Source of the DNA: JBBQER01 sp052148155
Lineage (GTDB): Bacteria; Actinomycetota; Acidimicrobiia; IMCC26256; PALSA-610
Reading direction: 5' to 3'
Assembly (NCBI GenBank): GCA_052148155.1
Contig: JBKQIY010000158.1
Location: 1 to 38,476, forward strand
Length of the DNA: 38,476 bases
Notes under the pieces: model-generated
What the model saw: the letters and a program-made list of their open reading frames with translations, nothing else
The model's database searches: none
Told to the model about the DNA's origin: nothing
Part shown: piece by piece, positions 1-7,858 of the stretch
How positions within the stretch are numbered: position 1 is the stretch's first letter
Layout of the letters: the number at the start of each line of letters is the position of its first letter
Position numbers and translations under genes: made by a program

Positions 1-82
1 GAGTGCCAGAAGACGTTGGCTGGCTGCACGCGCCACCTTCCCGCTAGGCCGACGAAGGCTGCACTCGAGGTCGTCTCGGCGA

Positions 83-88
83 CATAAT
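83..88 (+). promoter_or_regulatory. -10 box for leaderless start of the 95-747 gene
   Basis: CATAAT lies six bases before the GTG at 95. That spacing puts the transcription start on or next to the start codon, the same arrangement seen before about a dozen other genes here. No -35 element is evident. It supports GTG 95 as the start. Confidence 0.5.
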
Positions 89-94
89 CCTGGT

Positions 95-747
95 GTGCCC
101 TTCACGTGTGAGGTCTGTGGACGCGCGAGCGGCTTGGACTTGATTCCCGCTGTTGGCGGCGTGCTGCGGTGCCCGCATTGCGCCGACGAGCGCCCCTTCG
201 TCAAACCGCCGTTGTTGGTCGTTACCGGCACAGCGGGCATCGGCAAGTCCACGCTCTGTGCTCGGCTGGCGGGAACCATCCCCGGTGCGGTCCTTCTCGA
301 CGCCGACATCCACGCCGAGGACCTCATCAGCGTCGTCTCTCCGATCCATGACTACCGGGCCTTATGGCGGTCGATGATGCGGGTCGCTCACGAACTGGCC
401 CAGAACAACGTCGTAGTCGTGTACTTCGCGCTGTGCTGCCCGAACAGGTCACCGCGAACCGCGACGTTCTCAGCTATTTCGACTCGGTGCACTTCCTATG
501 CTTGACCTGTCCGCCTGACGTCCTGCGCGTCCGCCTTGCCCGCCGCGAGGGAACCAGCGCGGCGACCGCCCGTCTCGAGGTGTGGGTCGATTTCAACGAT
601 GCCCTGGTCGCAGCCGCGAGCGAGATACCGACGGCGATAGTCGTCGATGCTGGACGTACGATCGACGAGGTCGTCCAGGACATGTCGCGCTGGATCAACA
701 CCCAGCTTCACTGGCGCGATGCCACAAGGACAGACGCAACCGCGTAA
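95..747 (+). pseudogene. Zinc-ribbon P-loop nucleoside/shikimate-kinase-like protein, frameshifted
   Basis: Two reading frames together give one protein of about 217 residues. The first frame (GTG at 95) opens with a CEVCGR knuckle (Cys5, Cys8) and a CPHC knuckle near residues 26-29, a likely zinc ribbon. A Walker A loop GTAGIGKST and a hydrophobic strand ending in LLDAD follow, typical of small AAA/nucleoside-monophosphate-kinase-like ATPases. The homologous reading moves to the next frame around 440-443 (..ALCCP then EQVTANRDV..) and runs to TAA at 745-747. One missing base there explains the break. The downstream half (LARREG, then a C-terminal helix) completes a kinase-like lid and core. 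The substrate is unknown. The break could be a sequencing error, a real mutation or, less likely, -1 recoding; no slippery heptamer is visible. Confidence 0.7.
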
Positions 748-797
748 AGCGAGTGTGCGACACCGATAGGGCCGTACTTCGTCAGGGTGCGGTGACG

Positions 798-1898
798 CTA
801 CTCGCGCTCGGACGGATACCGGCCAGCCGAGATTCGGGTACCAGATGCGATCGTGGAGTCGGCGCCGACGAGCGTGTTTTCGGTCAGCATCACGTTGGGT
901 TTCACGACGGCGTGCCGACCGACGACCGAGTGGTCGACGGTGCTGTCGTGCGAGATCCGAGCTTCGGCGTGCAAGACCGCAACCTCGAGTACCGCGCCCG
1001 GCTCGACGATCGAACCGGCGCCGAGCACCGAGCCGCGCACCCGAGCGCCCGAATGTATATGCGCGCTCGGGCCGAGCAACGCTGGCGCCAGCACCGTCGC
1101 GCCCGGTTCGATCGTGGCGTCGCCTTGGGTCCAGATGCCTTCCGAGAGTTCGCGTGCGCCGGGCGTCGGGGGTCGGCCGACGCAGCCGCGCAACACGTCG
1201 CTGTGCGCTTGTAAATATTTTTCGGGCGTGCCGATGTCGAGCCAGTACGCGTCGGTACGGAACCCGAACAAGCGTCCTGGGTGCTCGAGCAGTCGAGGGA
1301 AGGTTTCGCGCTCCACCGAGACGTTCAGCCGCGGTGGGATCCGATCGAGGAATGACGGTTCGAGCACGTAGGTGCCTGCGTTGATCCAATCGCTGGGGGC
1401 GCTGCCGGGCGCCGGTTTCTCGACGAACGCGATGACGCCGCCATCGGACGAGGTGGGGACGACACCGAACGCACTTGGATCCTCGACCCGCGTGAGCGCG
1501 ATCGTGACTTCGGCGTCGCGCTCATCGTGGAAGTTCACCATCGCACTGAGATCGAGACCGGTCAGCACGTCGCCGTTGCATACGACGAAGCGCTCGTCGA
1601 TACCCGTCGCGGCAAATCGAATCGCGCCGGCCGTGCCGAGCGGATGATCTTCGACGGCGTAGCGGAGACGCAGACCGCGGAAGGTGTCGTGGCCAGACTC
1701 GTCGCGGAAGTGCGCGTGAAACGCGTCGGGGAGGTACGCCATCGACAAGACCACCTCGTCGACGCCGTGGTCGGCGAGCCAGACGAGCTGGCGCTCGAGG
1801 AAGGGCTGATTCGCGATAGGAAGCAAGGGCTTCGGGGTCGTGAACGTCAACGGCCGCAGCCGTGACCCCTCTCCGCCAACGAGGACGACCGCCTTCAT
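798..1898 (-). CDS. Sugar-1-phosphate nucleotidyltransferase (mannose-1-phosphate guanylyltransferase type)
   Basis: This 366-residue protein makes an NDP-sugar from NTP and a sugar-1-phosphate in the cytosol. The nucleotide-binding signature GGEGSRLRPLT is at residues 8-18, with TPKPLLPIANQPF after it and VCNGDVL as the metal/nucleotide Asp region. The C-terminal third shows hexapeptide-type repeats of a left-handed beta helix, as in actinobacterial ManB/RmlA2 proteins (Rv3264c type, from memory). The ATG at 1898 is chosen because the fold begins exactly there; the frame stays open upstream only as a shadow of the GT2 gene. It is last in a minus-strand run with ugd, a uxs-like gene and two glycosyltransferases, so it probably supplies a sugar donor for the same glycan. 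GDP-mannose is the best guess; dTDP- or UDP-sugars are possible. Confidence 0.88.
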   Translation of the reverse strand: MKAVVLVGGEGSRLRPLTFTTPKPLLPIANQPFLERQLVWLADHGVDEVVLSMAYLPDAFHAHFRDESGHDTFRGLRLRYAVEDHPLGTAGAIRFAATGIDERFVVCNGDVLTGLDLSAMVNFHDERDAEVTIALTRVEDPSAFGVVPTSSDGGVIAFVEKPAPGSAPSDWINAGTYVLEPSFLDRIPPRLNVSVERETFPRLLEHPGRLFGFRTDAYWLDIGTPEKYLQAHSDVLRGCVGRPPTPGARELSEGIWTQGDATIEPGATVLAPALLGPSAHIHSGARVRGSVLGAGSIVEPGAVLEVAVLHAEARISHDSTVDHSVVGRHAVVKPNVMLTENTLVGADSTIASGTRISAGRYPSERE

Positions 1899-1927
1899 GG
1901 GGCCGAGGTTGTGCTCACACCCACACG

Positions 1928-2839
1928 CTAGCCGTCGGTGCGCGACGAGGGTGATGACGACGGGGACGACCGCCATGCGTGCGCACCCATTGCGAGCAGA
2001 GCGCGAACCGCGAAGTAGACGGCGGCCAACGGAAGGAGGACCGCGCGCGGACCGGTGAGGCGAGCCTGCGCGAATCGCCACGCCGAGCGGTGATGCTCGA
2101 CCAACATCCGGTACGGCCGCCGCGACGCGCTGGCACCCTGGGCGTGGACGACCACGGCCGCGGGCTCGTACGCGACCTCCCAGCCGGCGTGGCGGAGGCG
2201 CCAGCACAAGTCGGTGTCCTCCACATACATGAAGTAGCGCTCGTCCCAGCCGCCGACCTCGTCGAGCGCTGCTCGGCGCAACCAGATCGCGGCACCCGAC
2301 ACCCAGTCGACGAGGCGGGGGACACCAGGGTCGGCGTTGAGTTGTCGGTATCGGACCGTGAACGGATTCCTCGGCCACCAAAGGCCGAGCAGTCCGTGAC
2401 CGACCGCGACCGGGATCGACGGAAACGTTCGACCCGTTGGATAGTCGGTACCGTCGAGGTTGCGCAGCCGCGGTCCACACGCAGCGAGCCGAGGCTCGTC
2501 GAGGAGGCGGTCGACGAGCGCGCGCGCCGAGCCCGTCTCGAGGACGGTGTCGGGATTGAGGACCGCGACGATCGCCGCGGTGGTGGCGGCCGTGCCGAGA
2601 TTGGCGGCGCGGGCATAGCCGACGTTCCCGGGTGCTTGCACGACCCGCACGTCGGCAACCGCGGCGAGGAGGTCGGCTATGGATCCGTCCTGAGAGGCGT
2701 TGTCGACCACGACGAGATCCACCGGTCCCGCGCTCGTATCGGCGAGCACCGAGCGCACACAGTCCACGAGGAGCGGACCCGCCTCGAAGTTGACGACGAC
2801 CGCGGCCCAGGTCGGCTGCTCCGATTCGGGATCAGCCAA
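1928..2839 (-). CDS. GT2 family glycosyltransferase, WbbL (rhamnosyltransferase) like
   Basis: About 303 residues with a GT-A fold: WAAVVVNFEAG at the N terminus, VVDNAS near 44-49, GNVGYARAAN near 71-80, the metal-binding VLNPDT near 93-98, and GGWDERYFMYVEDTDLCWR around 196-213, the conserved acidic motif of WbbL-type rhamnosyltransferases. A hydrophobic C-terminal stretch (LPLAAVYFAVRALLAMG) could anchor it to the membrane. In mycobacteria WbbL adds rhamnose to the lipid-linked GlcNAc that begins the arabinogalactan linker. The start is uncertain: TTG at 2839 lies just after the upstream stop, while TTG at 2857 would overlap it. No ATG or GTG fits. It is cotranscribed with its neighbours. 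The exact sugar cannot be read from the sequence. Confidence 0.85.
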   Translation of the reverse strand: MADPESEQPTWAAVVVNFEAGPLLVDCVRSVLADTSAGPVDLVVVDNASQDGSIADLLAAVADVRVVQAPGNVGYARAANLGTAATTAAIVAVLNPDTVLETGSARALVDRLLDEPRLAACGPRLRNLDGTDYPTGRTFPSIPVAVGHGLLGLWWPRNPFTVRYRQLNADPGVPRLVDWVSGAAIWLRRAALDEVGGWDERYFMYVEDTDLCWRLRHAGWEVAYEPAAVVVHAQGASASRRPYRMLVEHHRSAWRFAQARLTGPRAVLLPLAAVYFAVRALLAMGAHAWRSSPSSSPSSRTDG

Positions 2840-2846
2840 ACCGTGA

Positions 2847-3569
2847 TCAATCGGCAAAACGGAACTTGGCCAGCGTCCACAACGCCGCGAAACCATCACG
2901 CCAGGTGATCTTCTTGCCCTCGTCGAACTCGCGGCCCATGTACGAGATCGGAACCTCGTAGATGCGAATCCGACGCTTGAGGATCTTGGCGGTGATTTCC
3001 GGTTCGATGTCGAAGTGACGGCAGCGCAACCGCAGGTCGAGCAACAACTCGCGGTCGACAAGCTTGTAACAGGTCTCCATGTCGGACAGCGTCGTGTTGT
3101 ACAACACGTTCGTGACGAACGACAGCATCCGATTGCCGACCCAATGCAGGAAGAGCATGTTGCGGCGCTCGCCGGTAAAGCGTGAGCCGTAGACCACCTG
3201 AGCTCTCCCCCGCATCACCGGCGCGACGAGCTTCGGCCAGTCCTCCGGGTCGTATTCGAGATCGGCGTCTTGGATCAGGACGTAGTCGCCCGACGCGACC
3301 TCCAGTCCGGTGCGCACCGCCGCGCCCTTCCCGCGGTTGTCGTCGTGCAACAGGATGCGCACGGTGCTGTCGCGGAGCTGGTTGAGCACGTCGCGCGTTC
3401 CGTCGGTGCTGCCATCGTCGACGACGATGATCTCGCGGTCAATCCCGTCGGGAAGCTCGACCGCGCGCATGCGCCGCAAGACCTCCACGACCGTGTTGCG
3501 CTCATTGAAGACCGGAACGATGACCGACAGCTTGCGGATCTTCGGTGGCGTGCGGTCAAGCTCGTCCAC
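2847..3569 (-). CDS. GT2 glycosyltransferase, dolichol-phosphate mannose/glucose synthase like
   Basis: A 240-residue enzyme of the polyprenyl-phosphate glycosyltransferase type. LSVIVPVFNERNT opens the fold, IIVVDDGSTDGT is at 48-58, QDADLEYDPED with the DxD-type metal site at 101-103, and YGSRFTGERRN later. There is no C-terminal membrane domain, so it resembles soluble DPM1-type enzymes that load a sugar from an NDP donor onto polyprenyl phosphate at the inner membrane face. The GTG at 3569 is chosen because a clear GGAGGA ribosome-binding site lies eight bases before it. It overlaps the end of the upstream SDR gene by 14 bases, which suggests translational coupling. The donor may be the product of a neighbouring gene. 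Confidence 0.88.
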   Translation of the reverse strand: MDELDRTPPKIRKLSVIVPVFNERNTVVEVLRRMRAVELPDGIDREIIVVDDGSTDGTRDVLNQLRDSTVRILLHDDNRGKGAAVRTGLEVASGDYVLIQDADLEYDPEDWPKLVAPVMRGRAQVVYGSRFTGERRNMLFLHWVGNRMLSFVTNVLYNTTLSDMETCYKLVDRELLLDLRLRCRHFDIEPEITAKILKRRIRIYEVPISYMGREFDEGKKITWRDGFAALWTLAKFRFAD

Positions 3570-4503
3570 GGGCTCGCTCCTCCAAGTACCAGGCGTGTGT
3601 GCGCTCGAGCCCTTCGCGCAGCTCGATCTTCGGCTCCCAGCCCAAGAGCTGTTGCACGCGCGTGATGTCAGGCTGACGTCTCGTCGGATCGCCGACGGGC
3701 AAGGTCTCGAAGACGAGGTCGGGCTTGGCGCCGGCGACCTCGCACACGACCGCGGCGAGCTCCAGCATCGTGTACTCGACCGGGTTTCCGATGTTGACCG
3801 GCTCGACGATCTGAGAATCGAACAAGGCGAGGATTCCGCGCACCTCGTCTTCGACGAAGCAGAACGAACGGGTCTGGGTCCCTTCGCCGTACACCGTGAG
3901 CGGCTCACCGGCGATCGCCTGCACCAAAAAATTCGACACGACCCGCCCGTCGGCTGGACGCAGACGAGGACCGTAGGTGTTGAAGATGCGTACAATTCGA
4001 GTAGGAAGACCGTACAGACGGTGGTAGGTCATCGTGAGCGTCTCCGCGAAGCGTTTCGCTTCGTCGTATACGGCGCGCGGACCGACTGGGTCGACATTTC
4101 CGAGGTAACTTTCCGGCTGCGGGTGCACGAGAGGATCTCCGTAGATCTCGCTGGTCGACGCGAGCAGGAATGGCGCGTCGTTCGCGTGTGCGAGATCCAG
4201 CGCGTGCCGAGTCCCGATCGAACTCACATCAAGTGTCTCGAGCGGCATCGATAGGTATTCGGGCGGGCTTGCCGGACTTGCCAGGTGCAAGACGCCGTCG
4301 ACGCGGCCGCCGACCGGAATCTCTTGCACGACGTCAGCGACGACGAGTTCGAAATCCGAGCGCTCCGTCAGGTGTTCGACATTGTCGATAGTGCTCGTCG
4401 AGAAGTTATCGACTGCGACTACCGCGTCACCGCGTTCGAGCAGCGCCTCGCACAGGTGCGAACCGACGAACCCGGCGCCGCCGGTCACCACGATTCGGCT
4501 CAT
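3556..4503 (-). CDS. NAD-dependent SDR, UDP-glucuronate decarboxylase (UDP-xylose synthase) like
   Basis: This 315-residue extended short-chain dehydrogenase has the Rossmann motif GGAGFVGSH at residues 8-16, a Ser-containing TSEIYG near 117-122, and the catalytic pair Tyr146/Lys150 in VYDEAKRFAE, a sequence typical of UDP-glucuronate decarboxylases. HRLYGLPTRIVRIFNTYGPR also matches this family. The enzyme would convert UDP-glucuronate to UDP-xylose through a 4-keto intermediate. Directly upstream is UDP-glucose dehydrogenase, which makes its expected substrate. The ATG at 4503 is preferred to an in-frame TTG at 4530 because AAGGA sits about nine bases before it. A UDP-glucuronate or UDP-glucose epimerase is the main alternative. 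Confidence 0.82.
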   Translation of the reverse strand: MSRIVVTGGAGFVGSHLCEALLERGDAVVAVDNFSTSTIDNVEHLTERSDFELVVADVVQEIPVGGRVDGVLHLASPASPPEYLSMPLETLDVSSIGTRHALDLAHANDAPFLLASTSEIYGDPLVHPQPESYLGNVDPVGPRAVYDEAKRFAETLTMTYHRLYGLPTRIVRIFNTYGPRLRPADGRVVSNFLVQAIAGEPLTVYGEGTQTRSFCFVEDEVRGILALFDSQIVEPVNIGNPVEYTMLELAAVVCEVAGAKPDLVFETLPVGDPTRRQPDITRVQQLLGWEPKIELREGLERTHAWYLEERARGRA

Positions 4504-4572
4504 CGGCTCTTGTCCTTCATCGCTCTCCAACTCATCGGCACCGCGGGCGCGTCCATTCGAGCTCGGTCGACC

Positions 4573-5868
4573 CTAGCGGCGGCCGATGCCGCTATACTCG
4601 AACCCTCGGCGGCGCATCCCGGCGGGATCGAGCAGATTCCGGGCATCGACGATCGCCGGACGACGCATCGCAGATCGGACACGCTCGAAGTCGAGCCATC
4701 GAAACTCTTCCCATTCGGTGAGCAGTGCGACCACATCGGCACCGGCCGAAGCCTCGTAGGCGTCGGGTCGCACATCAAGTTCCGGCATCAGGGCCGCGGC
4801 CGCTTCGCCCGCGGCGGGATCGTAGGCACGGACAACCGCTCCTTCTCCCAACAGCTTGCGCGCGACAACGAGCGAGGGCGAATCGCGTAGATCGTCTGTA
4901 TCGGCCTTGAACGTCAGACCCCACATGCCGACTTCGACGCCGGCGAGCGGCCGGCCGGCCGCGTCTCGGATCTTGTCGACGATGCGATCGTGCTGGCCGC
5001 GATTGACGCCGACGACACCTTCGAGAAGCTCGAAGTCGTATCCGGCTTCGCGCGCAGTGTGCAGCAACGCGGCAACATCCTTCGGGAAGCACGATCCACC
5101 GAATCCCGGTCCAGGATGCAGAAACTGAAATCCGATACGCGCGTCGTAACCCATGCCGATCGCGACCTCACGCACGTCGGCGTCGACCGCCTCACACAAA
5201 TTCGCGACCGCGTTGATGAACGAAACCTTCGTCGCCAGGAACGCATTCGACGCATACTTGATCATCTCGGCTGACGCCGGGTCGGTCACGAGCACCGGGG
5301 CGTGCACACCGCGGTAGAGCTCCGAAACCCGCACCGCCGACTCGGGATCTTCGCAGCCGATCACGATGCGATCAGGGTGCAAGAAGTCGTGCACCGCTTG
5401 ACCCTCACGCAAGAACTCGGGATTCGACGCCACCGTCACGTGCTCACGGGGCGTCCCGGCCTCGGCGAGCACCCGCTGCACGAACCGCGTCGAACCGACC
5501 GGAACTGTCGATTTGTTGACGACAACCGCCCTCGGCGAGAGCACCGGCGCGATGTCGCGCGCCACCTGCTCGACGAAGCTGAGATCAGCCGCGCCGTCGA
5601 CGCCCTGGGGCGTCTGCACGCAGAGGAACACGATATCGGCCCCACGCGCCGCCACGGCCGCGCCGACGACGAACGAGAGCCGCTTCGACGCGAGGCCCTC
5701 GGCGATCAGCGCCGGCAGACCGTCCTCGAGGATCGGCACCTCGCCCTTGCGGAGGCGGGCGACCCGCTCGGCGTCGATGTCGGCACACACGACCTCGTGT
5801 CCGAGGTGGGACAGGCATGCCGCTGTAGTGAGGCCGACGTAGCCGGCTCCGACGACCGCGATGGTCAT
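4573..5868 (-). CDS. ugd: UDP-glucose 6-dehydrogenase
   Basis: 431 residues, the normal length for this family. The N-terminal NAD-binding motif GAGYVGL is at residues 7-13, STVPVGST near 120-127, the central dehydrogenase helix EMIKYASNAFLATKVSFINA at 201-220, and the catalytic cysteine Cys260 in GFGGSCFPKD. The C-terminal UDP-binding domain includes WGLTFKADTDDLRDSPS. It oxidises UDP-glucose to UDP-glucuronate with two NAD+. The ATG at 5868 has a GGAGG about ten bases upstream. It leads the run into the UDP-glucuronate decarboxylase-like gene, so the two probably form a UDP-glucose to UDP-xylose branch for surface glycan synthesis. Confidence 0.95.
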   Translation of the reverse strand: MTIAVVGAGYVGLTTAACLSHLGHEVVCADIDAERVARLRKGEVPILEDGLPALIAEGLASKRLSFVVGAAVAARGADIVFLCVQTPQGVDGAADLSFVEQVARDIAPVLSPRAVVVNKSTVPVGSTRFVQRVLAEAGTPREHVTVASNPEFLREGQAVHDFLHPDRIVIGCEDPESAVRVSELYRGVHAPVLVTDPASAEMIKYASNAFLATKVSFINAVANLCEAVDADVREVAIGMGYDARIGFQFLHPGPGFGGSCFPKDVAALLHTAREAGYDFELLEGVVGVNRGQHDRIVDKIRDAAGRPLAGVEVGMWGLTFKADTDDLRDSPSLVVARKLLGEGAVVRAYDPAAGEAAAALMPELDVRPDAYEASAGADVVALLTEWEEFRWLDFERVRSAMRRPAIVDARNLLDPAGMRRRGFEYSGIGRR

Positions 5869-6053
5869 GGGGCTGCGACCTCCGGTCGTGCGTCACGGCG
5901 CTCGGACTGGATCCCGTCCGGCCGCTCGCGCGGTGCCTGGCTCGTCATGCCAGCTCGAAGATCCGACGAGGGAAACCCACGGGACGTGATGTTAGAGCCA
6001 CACCACGAACTTCTCGGCTCCGGGTCCGGCCGTCGGTGCGTCCCCGGCCCGAC

Positions 6054-7466
6054 CTAGCAGCCCGCAAGGGGCATGGCCCCGCCCGGGTTGGCCTCCGGTC
6101 CGGTGGTCGTCGTGACAGGAGCTGCGGCCGCGTGCGAGGCGGCGACGGTCGTTTGGGCACCCGGAATCGTGACCTGCCGGAAGTCCTGGCCGAGCACGAC
6201 CACGACGTCGAGTCCGGCCGGGACCGATCCGAGCGCGACCAACCTACCTGCGCCGCCAAGAAACGCGAGTACCAGACGCGCTTTGGTCTGCGCGCCGGGC
6301 GCGTACCGGACCTCGGTCACGGCGTAGTCGGACCGATCGGCGTCAGATGCGGGCGCACCGATCGTGAACCGGTCTATACGCAAACGGCTCAAGGCCGAGG
6401 CCGCGGCACCGGTCACACCGGAGCCGTTCTCGACGGTCAGCCGGACCGTGGCAGGCGAAATCTTGGGCGCTGTTGTGTTCACCGCAGGCGCGCCCCGCAG
6501 CCGGGCGAGGGTCGGCGCAGCCTGCCCTGCGTCGAGCAGCAGCACACTCTGGCTGTCGACGAACGATGGAGCTGCCGGCAGCGTGTACATCGGGAAATCG
6601 TTGGGGTTCGTGTCGCGGAACGCGAGCACCAGTGCGCGCAGGTCGGACGCGTTGAGAAGTTCGTCGCGGGTGAGGCTCGCGACGGTCTTGTCGAGGACCG
6701 AATCGACGCGCAACGGATGCGCGAGCACGGTCTTGATCGCGGCGCGTGAAAGCGAGCGAATGAAGTACTGCTGGCGCCGAATTCGACCGAGGTCGGAAGT
6801 CGGGTCGTCTTGCCATCGTCCGTCGGCGTAGTACTGGTAGTAGCGGGAACGTACGTACGCGAGCGCTTGCGGGCCGGAGAGATTGTGACACCCGGCGGTG
6901 GCGATCGCGAGGCCGCTGTTCTTGTCGCGGGCCGGCGCCGGGAAGTAGATCGGGACGGTCCCGATCGCGTTCACGATGTCGCGGAATCCCTCGAAGTCGA
7001 CTTCGAGGTAGTGGCTGATCGGGACGCCGAAATCCTGCTCGATGGTCTTGATCGTGAGTTGCGCGCCGCCGTAGGCGAACGCGGCGTTGATCTTGGCCGT
7101 GCCGTGTCCCGGGATCGGTACCCACAGGTCACGCGGAAACGACACCAACACGCCGGTGCGTCTTCCGGGGTCGAGATGAGCGACCATGATCGTGTCGGAA
7201 CGTTGTCCAGTCTGGGTCTGCTTGCTGCCGAATGCCTCGGCGTCGGCTTTCGTGTCGACGAACGCCCGCGTGTCAGAGCCGACGATCAAATAGTTGCCGC
7301 CGGCACGTAGCAAACTCAGCGGGATGTCGGCCGTTTGGATCTGCGCGACTTTGGCGGCTTCGACATGCAGGACCGCCACCCACAGCGCGGCGGTCGTCAC
7401 ACAGCAGATGAGGAGCGCGACGAGCAGCCGATGCCCGAACGCACGCAACGACAACGGAGGCGTCAT
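6054..7466 (-). CDS. LytR-CpsA-Psr (LCP) family protein with LytR_C domain
   Basis: 470 residues. A single N-terminal membrane helix (about 12-32) anchors an extracytoplasmic LCP domain: NYLIVGSDTR, RSDTIMVAHLDP, VSFPRDLWVPIPG with the conserved Arg/Asp, and KINAAFAYGG, followed by ALAYVRSRY. A LytR_C domain (VRLTVENGSGVTGAA onward) fills roughly 350-440, ending in a Thr/Ala-rich tail. LCP enzymes move lipid-linked glycans onto peptidoglycan; in mycobacteria they ligate arabinogalactan. The position just upstream of ugd and the glycosyltransferases fits the final ligation step for this locus. The start is ATG 7466, with a TAGCGT box (7478-7483 on the minus strand) eleven bases upstream, so the leader would be only a few bases. 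Confidence 0.92.
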   Translation of the reverse strand: MTPPLSLRAFGHRLLVALLICCVTTAALWVAVLHVEAAKVAQIQTADIPLSLLRAGGNYLIVGSDTRAFVDTKADAEAFGSKQTQTGQRSDTIMVAHLDPGRRTGVLVSFPRDLWVPIPGHGTAKINAAFAYGGAQLTIKTIEQDFGVPISHYLEVDFEGFRDIVNAIGTVPIYFPAPARDKNSGLAIATAGCHNLSGPQALAYVRSRYYQYYADGRWQDDPTSDLGRIRRQQYFIRSLSRAAIKTVLAHPLRVDSVLDKTVASLTRDELLNASDLRALVLAFRDTNPNDFPMYTLPAAPSFVDSQSVLLLDAGQAAPTLARLRGAPAVNTTAPKISPATVRLTVENGSGVTGAAASALSRLRIDRFTIGAPASDADRSDYAVTEVRYAPGAQTKARLVLAFLGGAGRLVALGSVPAGLDVVVVLGQDFRQVTIPGAQTTVAASHAAAAPVTTTTGPEANPGGAMPLAGC

Positions 7467-7858
7467 GGGGAGCTACGACGCTAGCGACCGCTGTCGTGAC
7501 TGTCGTGTATCCAGCGCGGCCGGGGTGGCGACATCGCCAGCGGAACCCGGTCCTGCGCCCCGGTCGGCACGTCTTGTCGGACGGGCGGTGGTCGTCGCAC
7601 CGTCGTCGACGTGCGACTCGTGGCGACAGCAGGTATGTCGTTGGGTGCCGACCCGAACGGTCGTTGCGGGAATGCGCCGTGGCATGCGAGGCCGGCAGGT
7701 TCGGACGCGCCGCCCGACGACGAGCAGTGTGCGCTCAGTGTCCGGCTGACCGACTCCGCCCTTGTCGATGGCTTGCCTTGTCGATGGCCGTGCCTCGTCG
7801 ACGAAGGTCATGGACGCTCTCCGCCGCCTATGAGGCGTGCGCGTTCCTCGGGCCCGTG
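7467..7858. other. Gene-poor stretch between LCP gene and acyl-CoA dehydrogenase
   Basis: About 390 bases with open frames on both strands, but none shows a recognisable fold; the longest minus-strand frame is Arg/Thr-rich with no motif. The part next to 7466 probably holds the LCP promoter. A 13-base sequence, CCTTGTCGATGGC, occurs twice at 7760-7772 and 7776-7788. I see no RNA gene and no clear terminator for the acyl-CoA dehydrogenase. Confidence 0.5.
7760..7788. repeat. Short tandem repeat, 16-base period
   Basis: CCTTGTCGATGGC occurs twice with a 16-base period (7760-7772 and 7776-7788), inside the gene-poor stretch downstream of the acyl-CoA dehydrogenase. No function is apparent. Confidence 0.6.

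Noticed and set aside
430..450. Programmed -1 frameshift in the kinase gene
   Set aside because: No X-XXY-YYZ slippery heptamer or clear downstream stimulatory stem is visible; a simple indel is more economical.
496..1389. Long minus-strand 297-codon frame across the kinase and nucleotidyltransferase genes
   Set aside because: It is Arg-rich, has no motifs and overlaps the nucleotidyltransferase frame that shows a full family fold.
1899..2480. N-terminal extension of the nucleotidyltransferase frame to 2480
   Set aside because: The extension is antisense-quality sequence inside the GT2 gene; the fold starts at ATG 1898.
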